Source: Coptis chinensis
Lineage: Eukaryota > Streptophyta > Magnoliopsida > Ranunculales > Ranunculaceae
NCBI GenBank assembly: GCA_015680905.1
Contig: CM027379.1
Coordinates: forward strand, 96,833,001 to 96,897,000
Length of the DNA: 64,000 bases
Reading direction: 5' to 3'
Part shown: piece by piece, positions 50,162 to 62,193 of the stretch
Layout: the number at the start of each line of letters is the position of its first letter
How positions within the stretch are numbered: the first letter of the stretch is position 1
Translations under genes and position numbers: made by a program
Notes under the pieces: model-generated
What the model was told of the DNA's origin: nothing
Databases searched by the model: none
The model's input: only the letters and a program-made list of their open reading frames with translations

Positions 50162-52285
50162 CTCGCTTTTGGGTCGCTTTGAACAGCCTAGAGTCACATT
50201 ACTAGATAAGTTTGGTACGAAGTTGCTAAAGGGTCTATTGATTTAAGTGCAAAAATTTGTCATGCAGAATTCTTGGTTGGTGGAGAGAAGAGTGTATATT
50301 GATGAAGTATTGGTTCCGATGCTACTTTGTTTATGATGGTCCACAAGATGGTAATGAAATTTTGAATGCTTGGCTTGAAGGAGGGTATATAGCTTGGCTT
50401 GATGGGCGATTGAAGTATGATTGATGTTTGTAGGTTTTAGACCTTTTTTGGATTTCTCTACTTTTTGATCTTCCTGCTTTAGTTGAAGCTCAAGACATAT
50501 TTTTATGTGGTTGTGGTTGCCATGACTTGGAACTTTTTGGGTGTGTTGTCATGCCTTGAAATTTTTATGTGGTTAGTCTTGTCTAGTTGTAATAATATAA
50601 TGAACTCTTTAGCTGTCAAATCTTTTTATTAGTTTTATGTCGTGACTTGCCTTGTTGTAAACAAACCAAGGCCTTTTGTGTATTTAAGTTTAAGTGCGGA
50701 TGGCAGATGTCGAGATATTTTGAGCAATTAGTAGTCAGCCGGGGGATGCGTAAACCCCTGGTTAGTTTTTGTTTATTTTCTTCTTCTTTCTATTAGCTAT
50801 TTTAATATGAAGTTCTTATTTTCATTTATATCACTAATAAATGTGTAATTGTTTGATGCATGCGAGGTTCATACTGTTGGAGAAATGCTGTCGAGTGGTG
50901 ACTTATGCTAAGCCACTAAGGTACCACGAGAACATCTCGAACTCTTTTCATCACTTTCTTGTGTGTGTGTATTGCTTGAAAAGCTTGCGGCTTCTCTTAT
51001 ATCAAGTGCGAACAACTAAGATAATCATATGAATTCTACTAATTGTCTAAAATAGCAAGCCTTTGGTGATTCTACATTGCTCATATGATGATTTGTGATG
51101 ATGAGTTTGGATCTGTTGAATTGTAAACAATCAGAAACATCAATGGCGGCAGCACGTCCTCATAGTGCAGAAACAAGACCTGGGAGCTCTCAGCTATTGC
51201 AGTTTGCTGGAACATTATGGCTTGCTTTTGCTGTTTAATATATGATTCTGTCAATGCCGCAATTAGAAAGTCTGATTTCATCATGCTTAGTCTAATTATT
51301 TTCGATAATTACATTGCCCGTAGGGAGTGCCATCCCCAAGATTGATGGGTTTGATTTGAGTTCGAGATTTCCCAACACTTGGTAATCTTGAAAAAGAATA
51401 CCGAAGTCGCATGATTAACAAGGTTTGCATATTTACCTCATTAAGTTTATGTTTTAATATTTAATGTAATGTGGTCATTTCCAGTTTTTTTGCGTGATAA
51501 GAAATTAGTCCATACTTGAACAGCAGAGTATTAATTTTCTTGACATTTTTTCAGTTTTAGGGTTTGTTGCCTCTTTTCGAAAAAAAATTGTTAAGGGAAA
51601 CAATTTAAGATTTATAATTACCATCAAAGCTAATATTGTTAATCATTGACCTTATAAAAACAAAACATAGGGTGTTCATCATACCAACTCAAAACCCATC
51701 AAAAATCGACTCCTTCGGGAATCCCTTTTGTATTTTAAATTTAGAAACCTCGATATCTAGCTCGTTTAGCTCTCAGAGCCCTGATTTTTTACTTCCGCTC
51801 TCATGAAGCATGGGTATATTGCACGCCTAATGTTCCTCGGTTGTTTAATATGACTGCATATCATGCAACAAGTTGTTGGGTTTTCCAGTGGTCACTTTCT
51901 CTATTCATAGATTTTTCTCTATTCATATCGCGTTCTGCTGTTTGTGGGTTTTCTCACTACAGATTCCATTAGTTGTTAATTATTGTAATCACATGTTCCG
52001 TGTCTCGGATCTGTGGGTCAACTTGTTTCAGCCTTCAAAGACTAGGAACACCGAAAGGGAGATCCAAGTTTCAGAACTAGTGGGTATGCTTATGCTTAAC
52101 TATTCTATCAGGGCACGCAGACCGATATCCTTCATTTGAAATTTTGGAGTTCTTTATAAAGAATTACAATGACACAAGAGACGCGTGTCCATTGTCATCC
52201 GCTTGAAATTTTAGAATTTGAAGTTCTAAATGATAGAATTGAGATTTTTAATTGAACGATTTTGGTTTTCGTCTTGTATTTTCAG
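50162..52285 (+). other. Start of the captured region, no exon recognised
   Basis: The first part holds the 3' flank of the TNPA-like gene. From about 51100 on, the sequence looks like host intron or leader DNA. One exon-like piece (51308-51420, ending AACAAG before GTTTGC) could not be assigned. Confidence 0.4.
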
Positions 52286-53483
52286 AAGTTGAATCTGCAG
52301 ATGCAACCACCGATAAAGGATCTGTTAATACTTGGAAAAGAGACGACTTTCCATATATTGGAGAAGGAGTGCCACCCGGTCGATAAGTGGCGAGAGAGAA
52401 CCCCACCGTATCCCAATCACAATATGCCTCCTCGGCATTTTGAGCCCTATCACATGGTTCCTGTTCATAATCCTCCCGATGGACTTTGGTACAGGGGACC
52501 GCCTAGTATGCCTCCTTATGGACCCCCGGTCGTCCCGGTGGTGATCCACATGAATCATATGGTTACTATCATCCTCATCCCATCCTCAAGATTTAGCTAG
52601 GCCTTTAGCCAACTCACGGACACAAGAACCGAAGTTAAATGGGCCTCACTCAAAGCACGAAGGTTCTTGTCGACCGCAGATGCATGATCCTTACATTTGA
52701 CCTGTTTACCCAATTAGGCCGGTGCTTATTATGGGCCAGCTCCATATGAAAGCTTTTATGGTCCTCCACCTGCAGCTTTTTGCAATCCTAGCAGCCAAGA
52801 TGCCTCTAGGATGGGCGTGTCAAATGGACCTTGTATTTATAACCAAGATCCCAGCCATAATGTGCACACTCACACCGGCATTCTCCAGCCCTAGACCCAG
52901 TGGACAAATTCCCACAAACACCCCATTTGTCGGTGAGCAGGTGGAGTCAGTTGATTACAATACTCGTCGGGTCCATACAAGGTTCTTTTGAAGCAACATG
53001 ATAGTTGGGAAGAAAATGATGGTGTTCGAAGAGGGAGCACACTCCAGTGAGCCATACGCCATATCTTGAAAGAGGGAAGCGGTCGGGGGTTCTTGGAGAG
53101 GATGACTTTCAAGTAGATCGCACAAATGATGAACGGGTTGTTACCGCGAAAAAATCTTTGGGTATGGAGAAGCTTCATCTCAATCTGGCGACCCAAGGAG
53201 GATGCTTTGAAATACCACTGGTGTGAGTTTCTCGTGGGGACACAGACAAGGCAAAACTAGTAAGGATATTCTCTTGAAGAAGCAAGAAGATTTTCCTATT
53301 CCCGGTGGTTCACAGCATATGCTGTCCAAGAGAAGTTCGACTTTGATAGACAAAATAGAGGGCTTAAATACCAAAGCGCGAAATTCTAACCGCTTGGAAG
53401 AAAAGTTAAATGCTGTGGAGGGTGAGGATGCAAGATAAAGGAATGCAGCATTTGCTCCTGAAACAAGTGATTACAAGGCACAG
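52286..53483 (+). pseudogene. Captured exon resembling MOS1 (BAT2-domain protein)
   Basis: The block starts after TTTTCAG and ends before GTACTATC, like one large exon. Read across its frame shifts it gives WKRDDFPYIGEGVP, then KWRERTPPYPNHNMPPRHFE, GLWYRGPPSMPPYGPP, YYGPAPYESFYGPP and MGVSNGPCIYNQDPS. It goes on with GPYKVLLKQHDSWEENDGVR and LIDKIEGLNTKARNSNR. I recall the same order (WYRGPP, GPYKVLLKQHDGW, IQKIEGLNAKAR) from plant MODIFIER OF SNC1 1, a BAT2-domain nuclear protein that controls expression of the resistance gene SNC1 and flowering and cell-cycle genes. Several shifts and stops prevent one product. It lies on the transposase strand, 2.1 kb after the TNPA-like gene. No MOS1 N-terminus is seen. 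The family call is from memory of motifs. Confidence 0.68.
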
Positions 53484-55060
53484 GTACTATCTGTCTCTAT
53501 TGCCTTTCTGCATAGTATGTGTTTCTGCCCGAATTGTGATATTTAATGAGAAACACACACACCCTGAGGCCCCTCAAATTGAGTTGAGGCTTACCGCTTA
53601 CCCCTCACTTTTTTAGACTTGTGCCCACAAAGTAAGGTTGCAACCACAAACCAGCTAATCATGTGACTAAAATGGTCAGAGTATGATAGATGATTTCTTT
53701 GCTTATGTGTTGAAAATACAGCTTTTGGAGTTGATATTCTACACACCATTGGTTACATATATGTGAGATAGGCAGCACAAGAGCTAGGGAAGAAAGCTAT
53801 ATATTTAGGGTGTGCCTTTTGACCTAACCCGGGTTGAGAATAAAGGGCACATCCGAAGTCACAAGTCACAAAGAAGCAAAAAGGTATCTCATTTTCATTC
53901 TACCGCGTTCTATTTTGTAGGTCTTTACTCATAGAATTTTGCTTACTCGCGATTAAAAAAAAAATGATCCAGGGGCTTTCGAAGCTTCAAGAATCGCAAG
54001 AAGACATTCAACATCAATCTAAGACAGACGGTAATGGCCCTCAAAGTGATGTTGAGTCACATACTCGATGTTTATGAAGATGCAAGCAGTTTCGATAGCT
54101 CTTCCGATGAGGATTCACCAAGAGCACTTTCTTATCGAACCCCGCAATCACTCGTGTATGTCCAATTATTCTTCACATCTACCTTCCTATAGGAAAGAAA
54201 AACTACCCCCTTGCCCTTTTATTATGTAGGTTGCCAAGTTCCTACAGAGTGTTGCATTCTATTAACTAAAATTTAGTCAAAATTTTTTACACCGCCAAGT
54301 AGAAAAGAACTTGCCACTCTTATGAAGACAACATATTTTACACTTAGCTATTAGAAAATTGTTATTACTATGTAACGTTGTTATATAACTGTGGCGGGGG
54401 CATAGGGAGACTATTCAGATGTCTTTGTAATCCAGCATATGACGTGGATGATGAAGAGATCGTGTACAAAGGCAAATAATGCTGCCAGATCAGTTTTCAT
54501 AATTAGATACTATCCCCTTGGTAATGCTGAATCCACTATTTTTTAGATTCTATCTATAACGGTAGTGAGCCAATGCAAAATTTTCGATCGTCACACAAAA
54601 TATAGCATTACATCTTGAAAGAAGTTATTCGGATGATCAAATAATGACACCTATCACTTAGTCTTAATGTGTGATGGTTGTGCCCATACTATATTGTCAA
54701 CTGAAATAAACCTGATGAATACTTTCTAGCTCCAATATTGAAGGTGCAATGGGGATCATAATCAGCTTTCATATTCACTTGCAGGATGCATCAGAACCAA
54801 CAACGGTGAGCGCAGGATGGGGTAATGGGATAGGATCTTTGCCTCGTGAACCGAGCCCGAAAGATTGGAGGTGAAGCATGTGACTTCAGGTTACAAACTT
54901 CGTTATGAAAGTCCTTTTTCATCACCTATGGATATATAGTGCGTATTATGTAGTAGCTAAAAGGAGCATATTTCTTTTGTTAAGAACCATGAAGAAAGAT
55001 TAACATCATTTAGCTCATAAGAAAAAGTAAGTCCTCAATTTTTCCCCATTGTTGGTTTTG
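53484..55060 (+). other. Captured DNA between two gene fragments
   Basis: This is probably introns and weak exon remains. A serine- and aspartate-rich piece near 54045-54155 (DVYEDASSFDSSSDEDSP) and one near 54785-54860 have exon-like composition and may belong to the next fragment. I cannot place the junction between the two captured genes. Confidence 0.4.
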
Positions 55061-57275
55061 AAGGTACAGATGCAGATGTGATATCCAACAACCAGGAGAA
55101 GTTTGGATGGGCTGATTTGGTTGGCCGGTTCATGAAAAGATTGTCAAAGGAAGAAACAAGTTTAAAGAAAATGCTCAACAACTTGTAAAGGGTTTCAACA
55201 CCAATTCTCTTGTAGCCAAACATGCAAGCTTAGAGCAAGATCCTCACGGTGGAGAAGAAGACCACTTGTGAAGCTCGATGACTTTTTGTCATTCAACAGA
55301 GGACAACAGAGCTTGGGATGAAAGCATTAATAGGCACGGAAAGGAAGTAAGAAGTTCTTTTATAGCGCCTGCTCCTATAGAGAGCAAAAATGGTGAGAGG
55401 TGGCATGAGAAAGGACAAGAAGAACAAAGCGTAAAGGAAAATGATTCTACGAGAAGACAAGGGATGCGCTAAATTTTCACCGATGCTACCCAAAAGTTCA
55501 TAACATCTTCCAGTGCTACACTTCCGTGCTGTAATGAAGGAAGTATTGCAGCAAGTGGTACCTTCCCTAGGAAGAAACCGAGGCATCCAAAGTCTATTCA
55601 AACACGCTTGGACTCAGCTACAAGCAATGAGTCAACTAAAAACAGTCCATGTAATGAAGAAATAAAAGAAATTGATGTCTTGATTGACTTTTGTAGTGGT
55701 GCTAATACCTTCAGGAGTTTTGAAAAGAAAGACACTCTAGTTGGTCGTAAAGATGTAAGAAATAGCTTCACCGATGGTAAAGCTCGAGAATTAGAGTGTA
55801 AAATAGGGAAACTTGAGAGAGAGCTAAGAGAAGCTGCTGCAGCTGAGGTCTCTCTTTACTCGATAGTCGCAGAGTATGGGAATTCGACAAATAGGGTTTA
55901 TGCTCCAGCTCGACGCCTTTCCAGGTTATACTTACATGCTTGCAGAAATGGATCGCCAGCCTAGTAGGGAGAGTCTTTGCTAAAACCGCTTGTTTACGGA
56001 TTAGTTTTGTTTTTGTGAAAGCATGTGCAATCGATGTCCCAAGGTTCAGATAAACTCACTCTTTTGCTGTTTTTCTTCCTTGAAATTTTCATCAATACAC
56101 CTCCCAGATTTTAAATTTGCAAGTTTGAATCACGGTCAAGACATCAAGTGTATCTAGACTCTTTCCCCGCTTATAAGCGCCCCCTACTCTACTTACATTC
56201 AACCACATGGCTCTCATAAAGTTCAGCCGTGTCATCGGCTTGAGCTTTTGCAAAGCACAAAGGCGATGAAACTTTACAAACCAATATGTCTAGCTTAGAT
56301 GTTCTCCAAACCTGTTTCTTTGTTATCATATCCCAATTGTTGCACATTTAATTCTCCGTGAACTGCATTGCTCGAAGAAGGTGATACGTGAGTGGCTCCA
56401 TCTTTCGCCGATACATTTGCCGCACTGAGAGGAAGAATCAAAGTGGTACGAGACAGAAATCAAACTCTTCCACTTCTCAGTCAGTTCATTGTTTGGACTG
56501 CTTTATTGAAAAATAGGTTAACTTTCTGGCTATCAAATTCAGTTGTCTTACGAGCAAGCATCAAGCAAAGCCGATGAGAAGTTGCGACTACAAGCTCCTC
56601 TACACCCTATATTGAAATCAATGAATCTGGGAAGCCAAACAAAAAGAGATCTTCATTAATGAAACTGAAGGTGTCTCCCCATAGAAAGAAGGGAAGGAAT
56701 TTTGAGTTTACCAATGATTTTGACGACTGGGAGGATCCAAACACATTTACAAGTGCATTGGAAAGAATTGAAGCCTGGATATTCTCTCGAATAATTGAAT
56801 CATTATGGTGGCAGGTAAGCAAGTTAAATCCTAGTGATTTCTTTTTGTTAGATATCTCATATCATCTCATATCATCTCTATCTGAACATACTGAATCCAT
56901 TACAACTTGTATGTTTCGTGTTCTCTAGACTTTCACTCCACCTATATGCGATCGCCACTTGTCGGTATTATTCTCTATCTAGGTGACATGCTAGCTTATA
57001 TACTTTTTAATGTGAGTGGTTGCCTTTAAATGATCTGCTTTGTATTCTTCATTTAGTTATACATTTGCTCATTTTATGTACTGCATTTGTTTTCCTTTTG
57101 ATTTATTTTTGTCGTGTTTAGGTAGCCTATTAGTTCCATTCACACCTGTGACATCTTTAAACTTTTCAGGGGGATTACTTGGACTTTGCTTATCCATTTC
57201 AGTCTTTTCAAGTAGTAAAGACAGCCAGGATGCAGTTTTTGGGGCTGGGGAAGGATTGAAAGATACTAATTGGGT
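55061..57275 (+). pseudogene. Captured C-terminal exons of an EEIG1/EHBP1 (NT-C2) family protein
   Basis: Pieces in order: a coiled-coil exon (55608-55961) with KIGKLERELREAAAAEVSLY and the family hallmark APARRLSRLYLHACR; an exon near 56400-56577 with LTFWLSNSVVLRA; and an exon ending at 56814 with DDWEDPNTF and EAWIFSRIIESLWWQ before a GTAAGC donor. A further piece near 57215-57275 gives FGAGEGLKDTNWV. These blocks, in this order, are known from plant proteins annotated as EEIG1/EHBP1 N-terminal-domain (NT-C2) proteins, where they form the C-terminal half. The NT-C2 domain itself and the far C-terminus are not seen. Frames are interrupted in several places. Introns are kept, so genomic DNA and not mRNA was captured. 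Upstream, 55095-55190 (KFGWADLVGRFMKRLSKEET) may be an earlier exon. Confidence 0.72.
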
Positions 57276-57329
57276 GCGCCCTTCCATCTGTTTTTTAACT
57301 CTTGTTCTATGCTTTATTCTTTAACATTG

Positions 57330-59440
57330 ATAAAATTTCTTATTAGATTCGGTTTCTTTTGATAAACCACTGCACATATCGTTTAAGACATCAAACGTGA
57401 TTTGGTTTCTCAGTATCTTTTACACTCAATGTGGCATAAAATTAGATTAGATTCTCTTGCTATCCGGACTCTAGATTGGTCAATCGGGTGATATCCGTAA
57501 CTGAGTTTCAGCACAAGTTTTTTAATGCTTAGATCAGGGTGCTTAGGATCTGTAGGATTTCCAGATGTTGTTATGTTTTCCCTTTTACTTGCATATATCC
57601 TTGTAGGTCTTTTTGACCAGCTTTTCTTTGATTTAATGAATGTCAAATCTCAACAATGAAATGTTCATTTCACCAAAAAAATAAGGATTTTTGCTTGCAG
57701 TATGCATATTGGTTTTTTAGTTTAGCAGATTTTTGCTTGACATTTTACCCCTTGTCGTCTATATATATTTTGTTATTCTCGTATCCCTAGTGGCTAATTC
57801 TTTTTGATCTTCAGGGATGCGACTCTTCAATACAAAATCTTCTAGTATGGGCAGTACATCTCAGGTAATATTTTTGAGATCTATCAATAATTTTCATGTT
57901 TGGCTTTTCTTCTTAGCTCATAAGAGGATGCTGAATGAATTGTGATCAGAATCATGGATTCCCTGGCTGTACATTTCTTATTCATTCAGGGCGCTCGGCC
58001 GGTACTCCTCCCCTTTCTGTCAGTGGATAGCTCCAACCACTAGTGCAAGTTTTAATCCTAGGGAAGCAAGTCCAGTTCTTTGCGGAAGAGCTGGCTTCCC
58101 ATGATTCTCCCGTTCTGCTTATGGCGAGTGGTTTTTGTGATTGTCTTTTATCATACCATGCTAGCTAACATCAGAATCCTTAAATTTCTTGCAGGTCACT
58201 GCATCATCTTAATTGGTTAAGTGATCTACGGGATCAAGTTGAGCATTTGGAATTTTGAATGTTGTTTATCGACCTGATCGCTTTAGGATCACGCCTACCC
58301 TCTATAGCTAGCGCCAAGAGCAAGGGTTCTTTGGGGGCAGGTGCCATTTTGCCCGATCTCGAGTAGTACTCGAGGTAACTTTGTACCAACTTTGAAAACT
58401 TATGTCCGGTTTTGAGCAACTAGGGATGTGGTTTATTGTGCTAAATGATTCGTTCGAACAATTGATGTTACAAACTTCTTATGCTTATGTTAGAATTTAA
58501 GGAAATAATATTGTCTTTTGCTAACAAGTATTAGGCTGCAAAGAGGATAAATTGCAAGGCATTGCCTTGGTGGTTTGGCCTTTCTCTTTGGTACTTTAGT
58601 AGCACATTAAGCTATGTGACATGGACACTTCATATTTTGAAAGCCTCAGTAATGAATTGACTCTTGCAGAAAAAAAAAATCTTTCTAGTAGGGAAAGGTT
58701 TGTGGTGTGTCTCCTAAACAAATGCTAATATGTGCCTAATAAGATAAGTATCCGCATATCCGTGTGGACACAAACACATTGACGCATAAAATTTCTAATT
58801 GTGGTTACCCTGATAGACTAAGAACACTCTCTGTTAACATATAGTCACAATTCCATGAGATGACCCTAGCATTGATTTCCTTGTAAGGAGGCGCTTTATA
58901 AGGTTTTAACCCCAAGAAATATTTGTGTAACTAGAGGATTGAAATATTTTTTTACCTAACTATGTCCTACTTCATATAGGTTGCCATGTCAGAAACCAAC
59001 ACACACCTGTGTCAATGTTTCTCAGATATTTCAATTCTTGCCAGGCTTTGTCAAATAAGTGGTGATATCGTGGGAGAAGTTATGGGAATTGCAGATGTGC
59101 ACCCCTAAAATGATGGGGAACACTCGAGAGAGCAATAACAGAGCGACCGTGTGGCGACCAATACAATGGGATATTCTATGACAAACATATTAGACATCCC
59201 AAGATTAGGTTAGGTGAAGTCATTTCTATATAAGTTTGATTTGTAAATTGGGATTTGGACTAGTGTCTATATTTTTATAATAATGTTTAATTGATTAGTG
59301 GTTTTGTTTTTGTTATTATATGTTGATTAAGTTTGTGGAATGTGATATCTCTATAAGATGGAATATTCATATGTGTGGTGAACTTTTTTGACATTTTGAC
59401 CGGAAAAAAAATAAATATATATATTTTTTTAATCGACAAA
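57330..59440 (+). other. Rest of the captured region, no clear exon
   Basis: This has intron-like T-rich DNA and short degraded open pieces. Some may be later exons of the EEIG1/EHBP1-like gene, but I cannot support any. Confidence 0.4.
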
Positions 59441-59444
59441 AATT

Positions 59445-59850
59445 TAGTAACGGATATATCCGTTACACACATCGATATCAATAGCAAGTGGCACATTTAT
59501 TACTAACGGATGTATCCGTTACACATATCGATATTAATAGCAAGTGGCACATCTATTACTAACGGATATATCTGTGACATATGAAAATTGATTTCCCTTG
59601 AAGAAAAGTAACTAAAGCAGCGCCAAACGTTACTAACAATTATATCCGTTAGAAATGAATAGATTAAACTGCCGATCAACAGTTGGCTATCCGTTACAAA
59701 GAATTATAGTAACGGATATAAGCGTTACTAAGATTAATTTAAGTAACAGTTATATCCGTTACTAAATTTTGCCTAAGTGACTGTAACACCCCAGAGCTAA
59801 CGGATATAAGCGTTAGTAAAAATATAAGTAACGGATATAGCTGTTAGTAA
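59445..59850. repeat. Right subterminal repeats of the CACTA element
   Basis: About ten copies of GTAACGGATATA or TATATCCGTTAC occur, several fused into the palindrome GTAACGGATATATCCGTTAC. A TACACATATCGATATTAATA-type block (including AGCAAGTGGCACAT) is repeated twice. The motif is the same as in the left subterminal region. Confidence 0.9.
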
Positions 59851-60349
59851 AAACCTTTTTTGGTGTAGTGAATTCAACTTATCACATTAGAATTTTTTCT
59901 CCATTAGATAATTTACCTTTCAATTTTGAACGTCTTCAAACTACTAAATGAAAAAAGATAGATTGGGAATACCTTTTGACAAAGTTGTTACTTGACAACT
60001 TACCTTTCTTACGTCTTGGAACTATGATAAGGTTTTAGCGTATCCAAACACACAAAAATCAGTTCAACAAGTTGATATTTGTTTATTCCGTGTGAATTAT
60101 ATATGAACAAAAACTTTAAAATGGATAATATAATTGGTTGTGAGAGATAAATGTAGGATAATGAAAATGGTAAATGGGGAAAAATGAATAACAAGAGAAT
60201 TGAAGGATTAAGAAAAAAAATTTGAAAAAAAATAAAAGAAATTATGTGGAAATGAGCTGAGTAATAAGAAATGTAAGAAGAAAATGAGATATCTTGTTGT
60301 TTTCCCGCCTAACTATTTTCCCGCCCAATTATTCCCGCCCAACTATTTT

Positions 60350-61134
60350 CCCGCCCAATTTATTATGTCTTTTGTCACCTTACAAGTGAGAGACTGACAA
60401 ACTCACATGCACTGTATATCAGCAACTTTACTAGTGTTAATTGTTTTATCGCTAATATTTTTCCCGCTCAATTATTTCCCGCCTAACAGATTTCCCCCCA
60501 AATTCATTTGTCTATTTTCATCTTATAAGTGAGGGACTGACAAACTCATGTGCATTGTATATCAACAACTTTACTGTTATACATTGACTAATTATTATTT
60601 CATCTACTGATGAAACTACTTCATGATTTAGAATTTCGGTTTTGTTGGATTTTGATGTAATAAATTTGAAAAGAATATGAATTTTATCATTTTAATGGAA
60701 TATATCTTTTGTTCATTTTATTATGAGACATCTTTTATTATTTTGTAAAGAATATGAATTTTGTTATTTGAATGAAGATGGATTGTGTTAAATTTATTGT
60801 TTTATTATTTATTAATTATTTTTATTTATTATATTTTTAGTCATTTTAATTACTTAAGAAATAAATAAAAAAATACTCAAAAATCAATGATTGAGTGTAA
60901 GAGGAGAGAGAAAAGTGTAAGAGGAGAGAGAGTACTGTTTTGTTTAAAAACAAAACTCAAATACGTCAACATCATGGGACAAGGAGAGAGAAAAGTGTAA
61001 GAGGTGAGAGAAAAGTGTTTTGTTTTTATTTGAAGGGCAAAATTGTCAAAAGCCGCGTTAAAAAGTCAAAATTGGAAGTGGGTTACTACTTGGGAACACA
61101 TTGACATTATGGGTTACTACTTGGGAAATTACCC
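60350..61134. repeat. Right TIR arm of the MULE
   Basis: This is the inverted counterpart of 39623-40410, with the same order of blocks and small differences. It ends directly at the 9-bp target duplication. Confidence 0.9.
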
Positions 61135-61159
61135 AATAAACATTATAAAAAGGTATTTG

Positions 61160-61844
61160 TTACTGCCGGACCCCAATTTGTGTTGGGCGGACTAAAAAAA
61201 ACGATTATTACAAGTGTGCCATTGGTTTCAAAAAATCTAAAAAAAAAAACAATTATTACAAATATGCCATTGATTCCCAAAAAATTGAATTCGAAACCCC
61301 AAACTTAAACGACCCGGCTAGGTCGTTTGGACTAAGTCCCAAACGACCCGGCCACACCGGTTAAGAGCCCAAAAAACAGAACTTTGAATTTTTTTTCAAA
61401 GTTCAAATCCCAAACGAGCCGTCTGGACTGAGTCCAAAACGATGTGGCCATGTCGTTTGGGATTTGGACTTATAAAAAAATGGCCACACCGTTTGGACTT
61501 AGAAAAATCCCCAACGATATGGCCACACCGTTTGGACTAAGTCTCCAACGATATGGTCACACCGCTTGGACTTAGTTCAAAACGATGTGGCCATGTCGTT
61601 TGAGATTTGAACTTTGAAAAAAAATTCAAAGTTCTGTTTTTTGGGCTCTTGACCGGTGTGGCCGGGTCGTTTGGACTAAGTCCCAAACGGTGTGGCCAAG
61701 TTGTTTGGGACTTAGTCCAAACGACCTAGCCGGGTCGTTTAAGTTTGGGGTTTCGAATTCAATTTTTTGGTAATCAATGGCATACTTGTAATAATTGTTT
61801 TTTTTGTGGGAGTCCGCCCAACACAAATTGGGGTCCGGCAGTAA
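61160..61844. mobile_element. Long foldback element with CCAAACG-rich arms
   Basis: It starts TTACTGCCGGACCCCAATTT and ends in the exact inverted copy AAATTGGGGTCCGGCAGTAA. The arms continue to match inward (ACAATTATTACAA, AAACGACCCGGC, TCAAAGTTC) for nearly half the element. The centre is a set of short inverted and direct repeats of CCAAACGGTGTGGCCA type. The open frame on the minus strand is a by-product. I see no clear target duplication. Confidence 0.85.
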
Positions 61845-62100
61845 TAGGACCCTTATAAAAATGAATTGGAAATCTCTCACTTCTCTATCTTTCTTCCTTT
61901 TATCATACACTCTATTCTTTCTCTCTCTAGCTCTTTTTGGCTGAGGTGTTCACAATAGGCATTCTCTCTCACTGCGTCTCTGCATAGTGTTTATCACACT
62001 ATATAATAGATACAGAGCCAACCCATGCATGCATTTGTTAATACACACTTACAACCAAGAAAAAAAATATTCTTCTCTTCCAAGAAACTAAAAATTTGAC
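61845..62100 (+). promoter_or_regulatory. Possible promoter and leader
   Basis: A TATA-like CTATATAATAG at about 61999-62009 is followed by a typical A-rich plant leader (ACAACCAAGAAAAAAAATAT) before the ATG at 62101. CTCTCTCTC tracts lie upstream. Confidence 0.4.
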
Positions 62101-62193
62101 ATGGCTCAAAACCTACGGGTTTATTTCCAAGTTGACCAGAGAGTCAGACCACCTCCGGTCGTTCCTCTTCCAGGAAATGTATTAGGGGCATAA
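62101..62193 (+). CDS. Possible small protein or first exon, 30 codons
   Basis: The ATG follows a TATA-like box and an A-rich leader, and its context (ATTTGACATGGCT) is good for plants. The peptide begins MAQNLRVYFQVDQRVRPPPV and ends GNVLGA before TAA. I do not recognise it. It could be a small gene, the start of a gene cut by the next element, or chance. Confidence 0.3.
   Translation: MAQNLRVYFQVDQRVRPPPVVPLPGNVLGA

Larger units (their letters stand above)
43057..59873 (+). mobile_element. 16.8-kb CACTA (En/Spm-like) transposon carrying host gene fragments
   Basis: The element 43060-59870 starts CACTACACCA and ends TGGTGTAGTG. The 3-bp target duplication AAT is at 43057-43059 and 59871-59873. 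Both ends have subterminal arrays of GTAACGGATATA in both orientations. It carries a TNP2-type transposase (44775-48380), a TNPA/Transposase_24-type gene (48624-50161), and then about 8 kb of captured host sequence (52.3-57.3 kb recognisable). It sits inside the larger MULE. Confidence 0.95.
39614..61143 (-). mobile_element. MULE with about 0.8-kb TIRs, split by a CACTA insertion
   Basis: The element is 39623-61134. It begins GGGTAATTTCCCAATTAGTA and ends in the inverted copy TACTTGGGAAATTACCC. AATAAACAT occurs exactly at 39614-39622 and 61135-61143. The inverted arms extend about 0.8 kb. The transposase lies on the minus strand near the left arm. Removing the CACTA element (43060-59870) leaves a 4.7-kb MULE of ordinary size. 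Arm differences of a few percent suggest it is not very young. Confidence 0.95.

Noticed and set aside
52325-52558. Minus-strand frame across the captured MOS1-like exon
   Set aside because: It is antisense to the plus-strand proline-rich coding signal.
61626-61910. A 94-codon minus-strand frame
   Set aside because: It runs through the inverted arm of the foldback element and into its flank.
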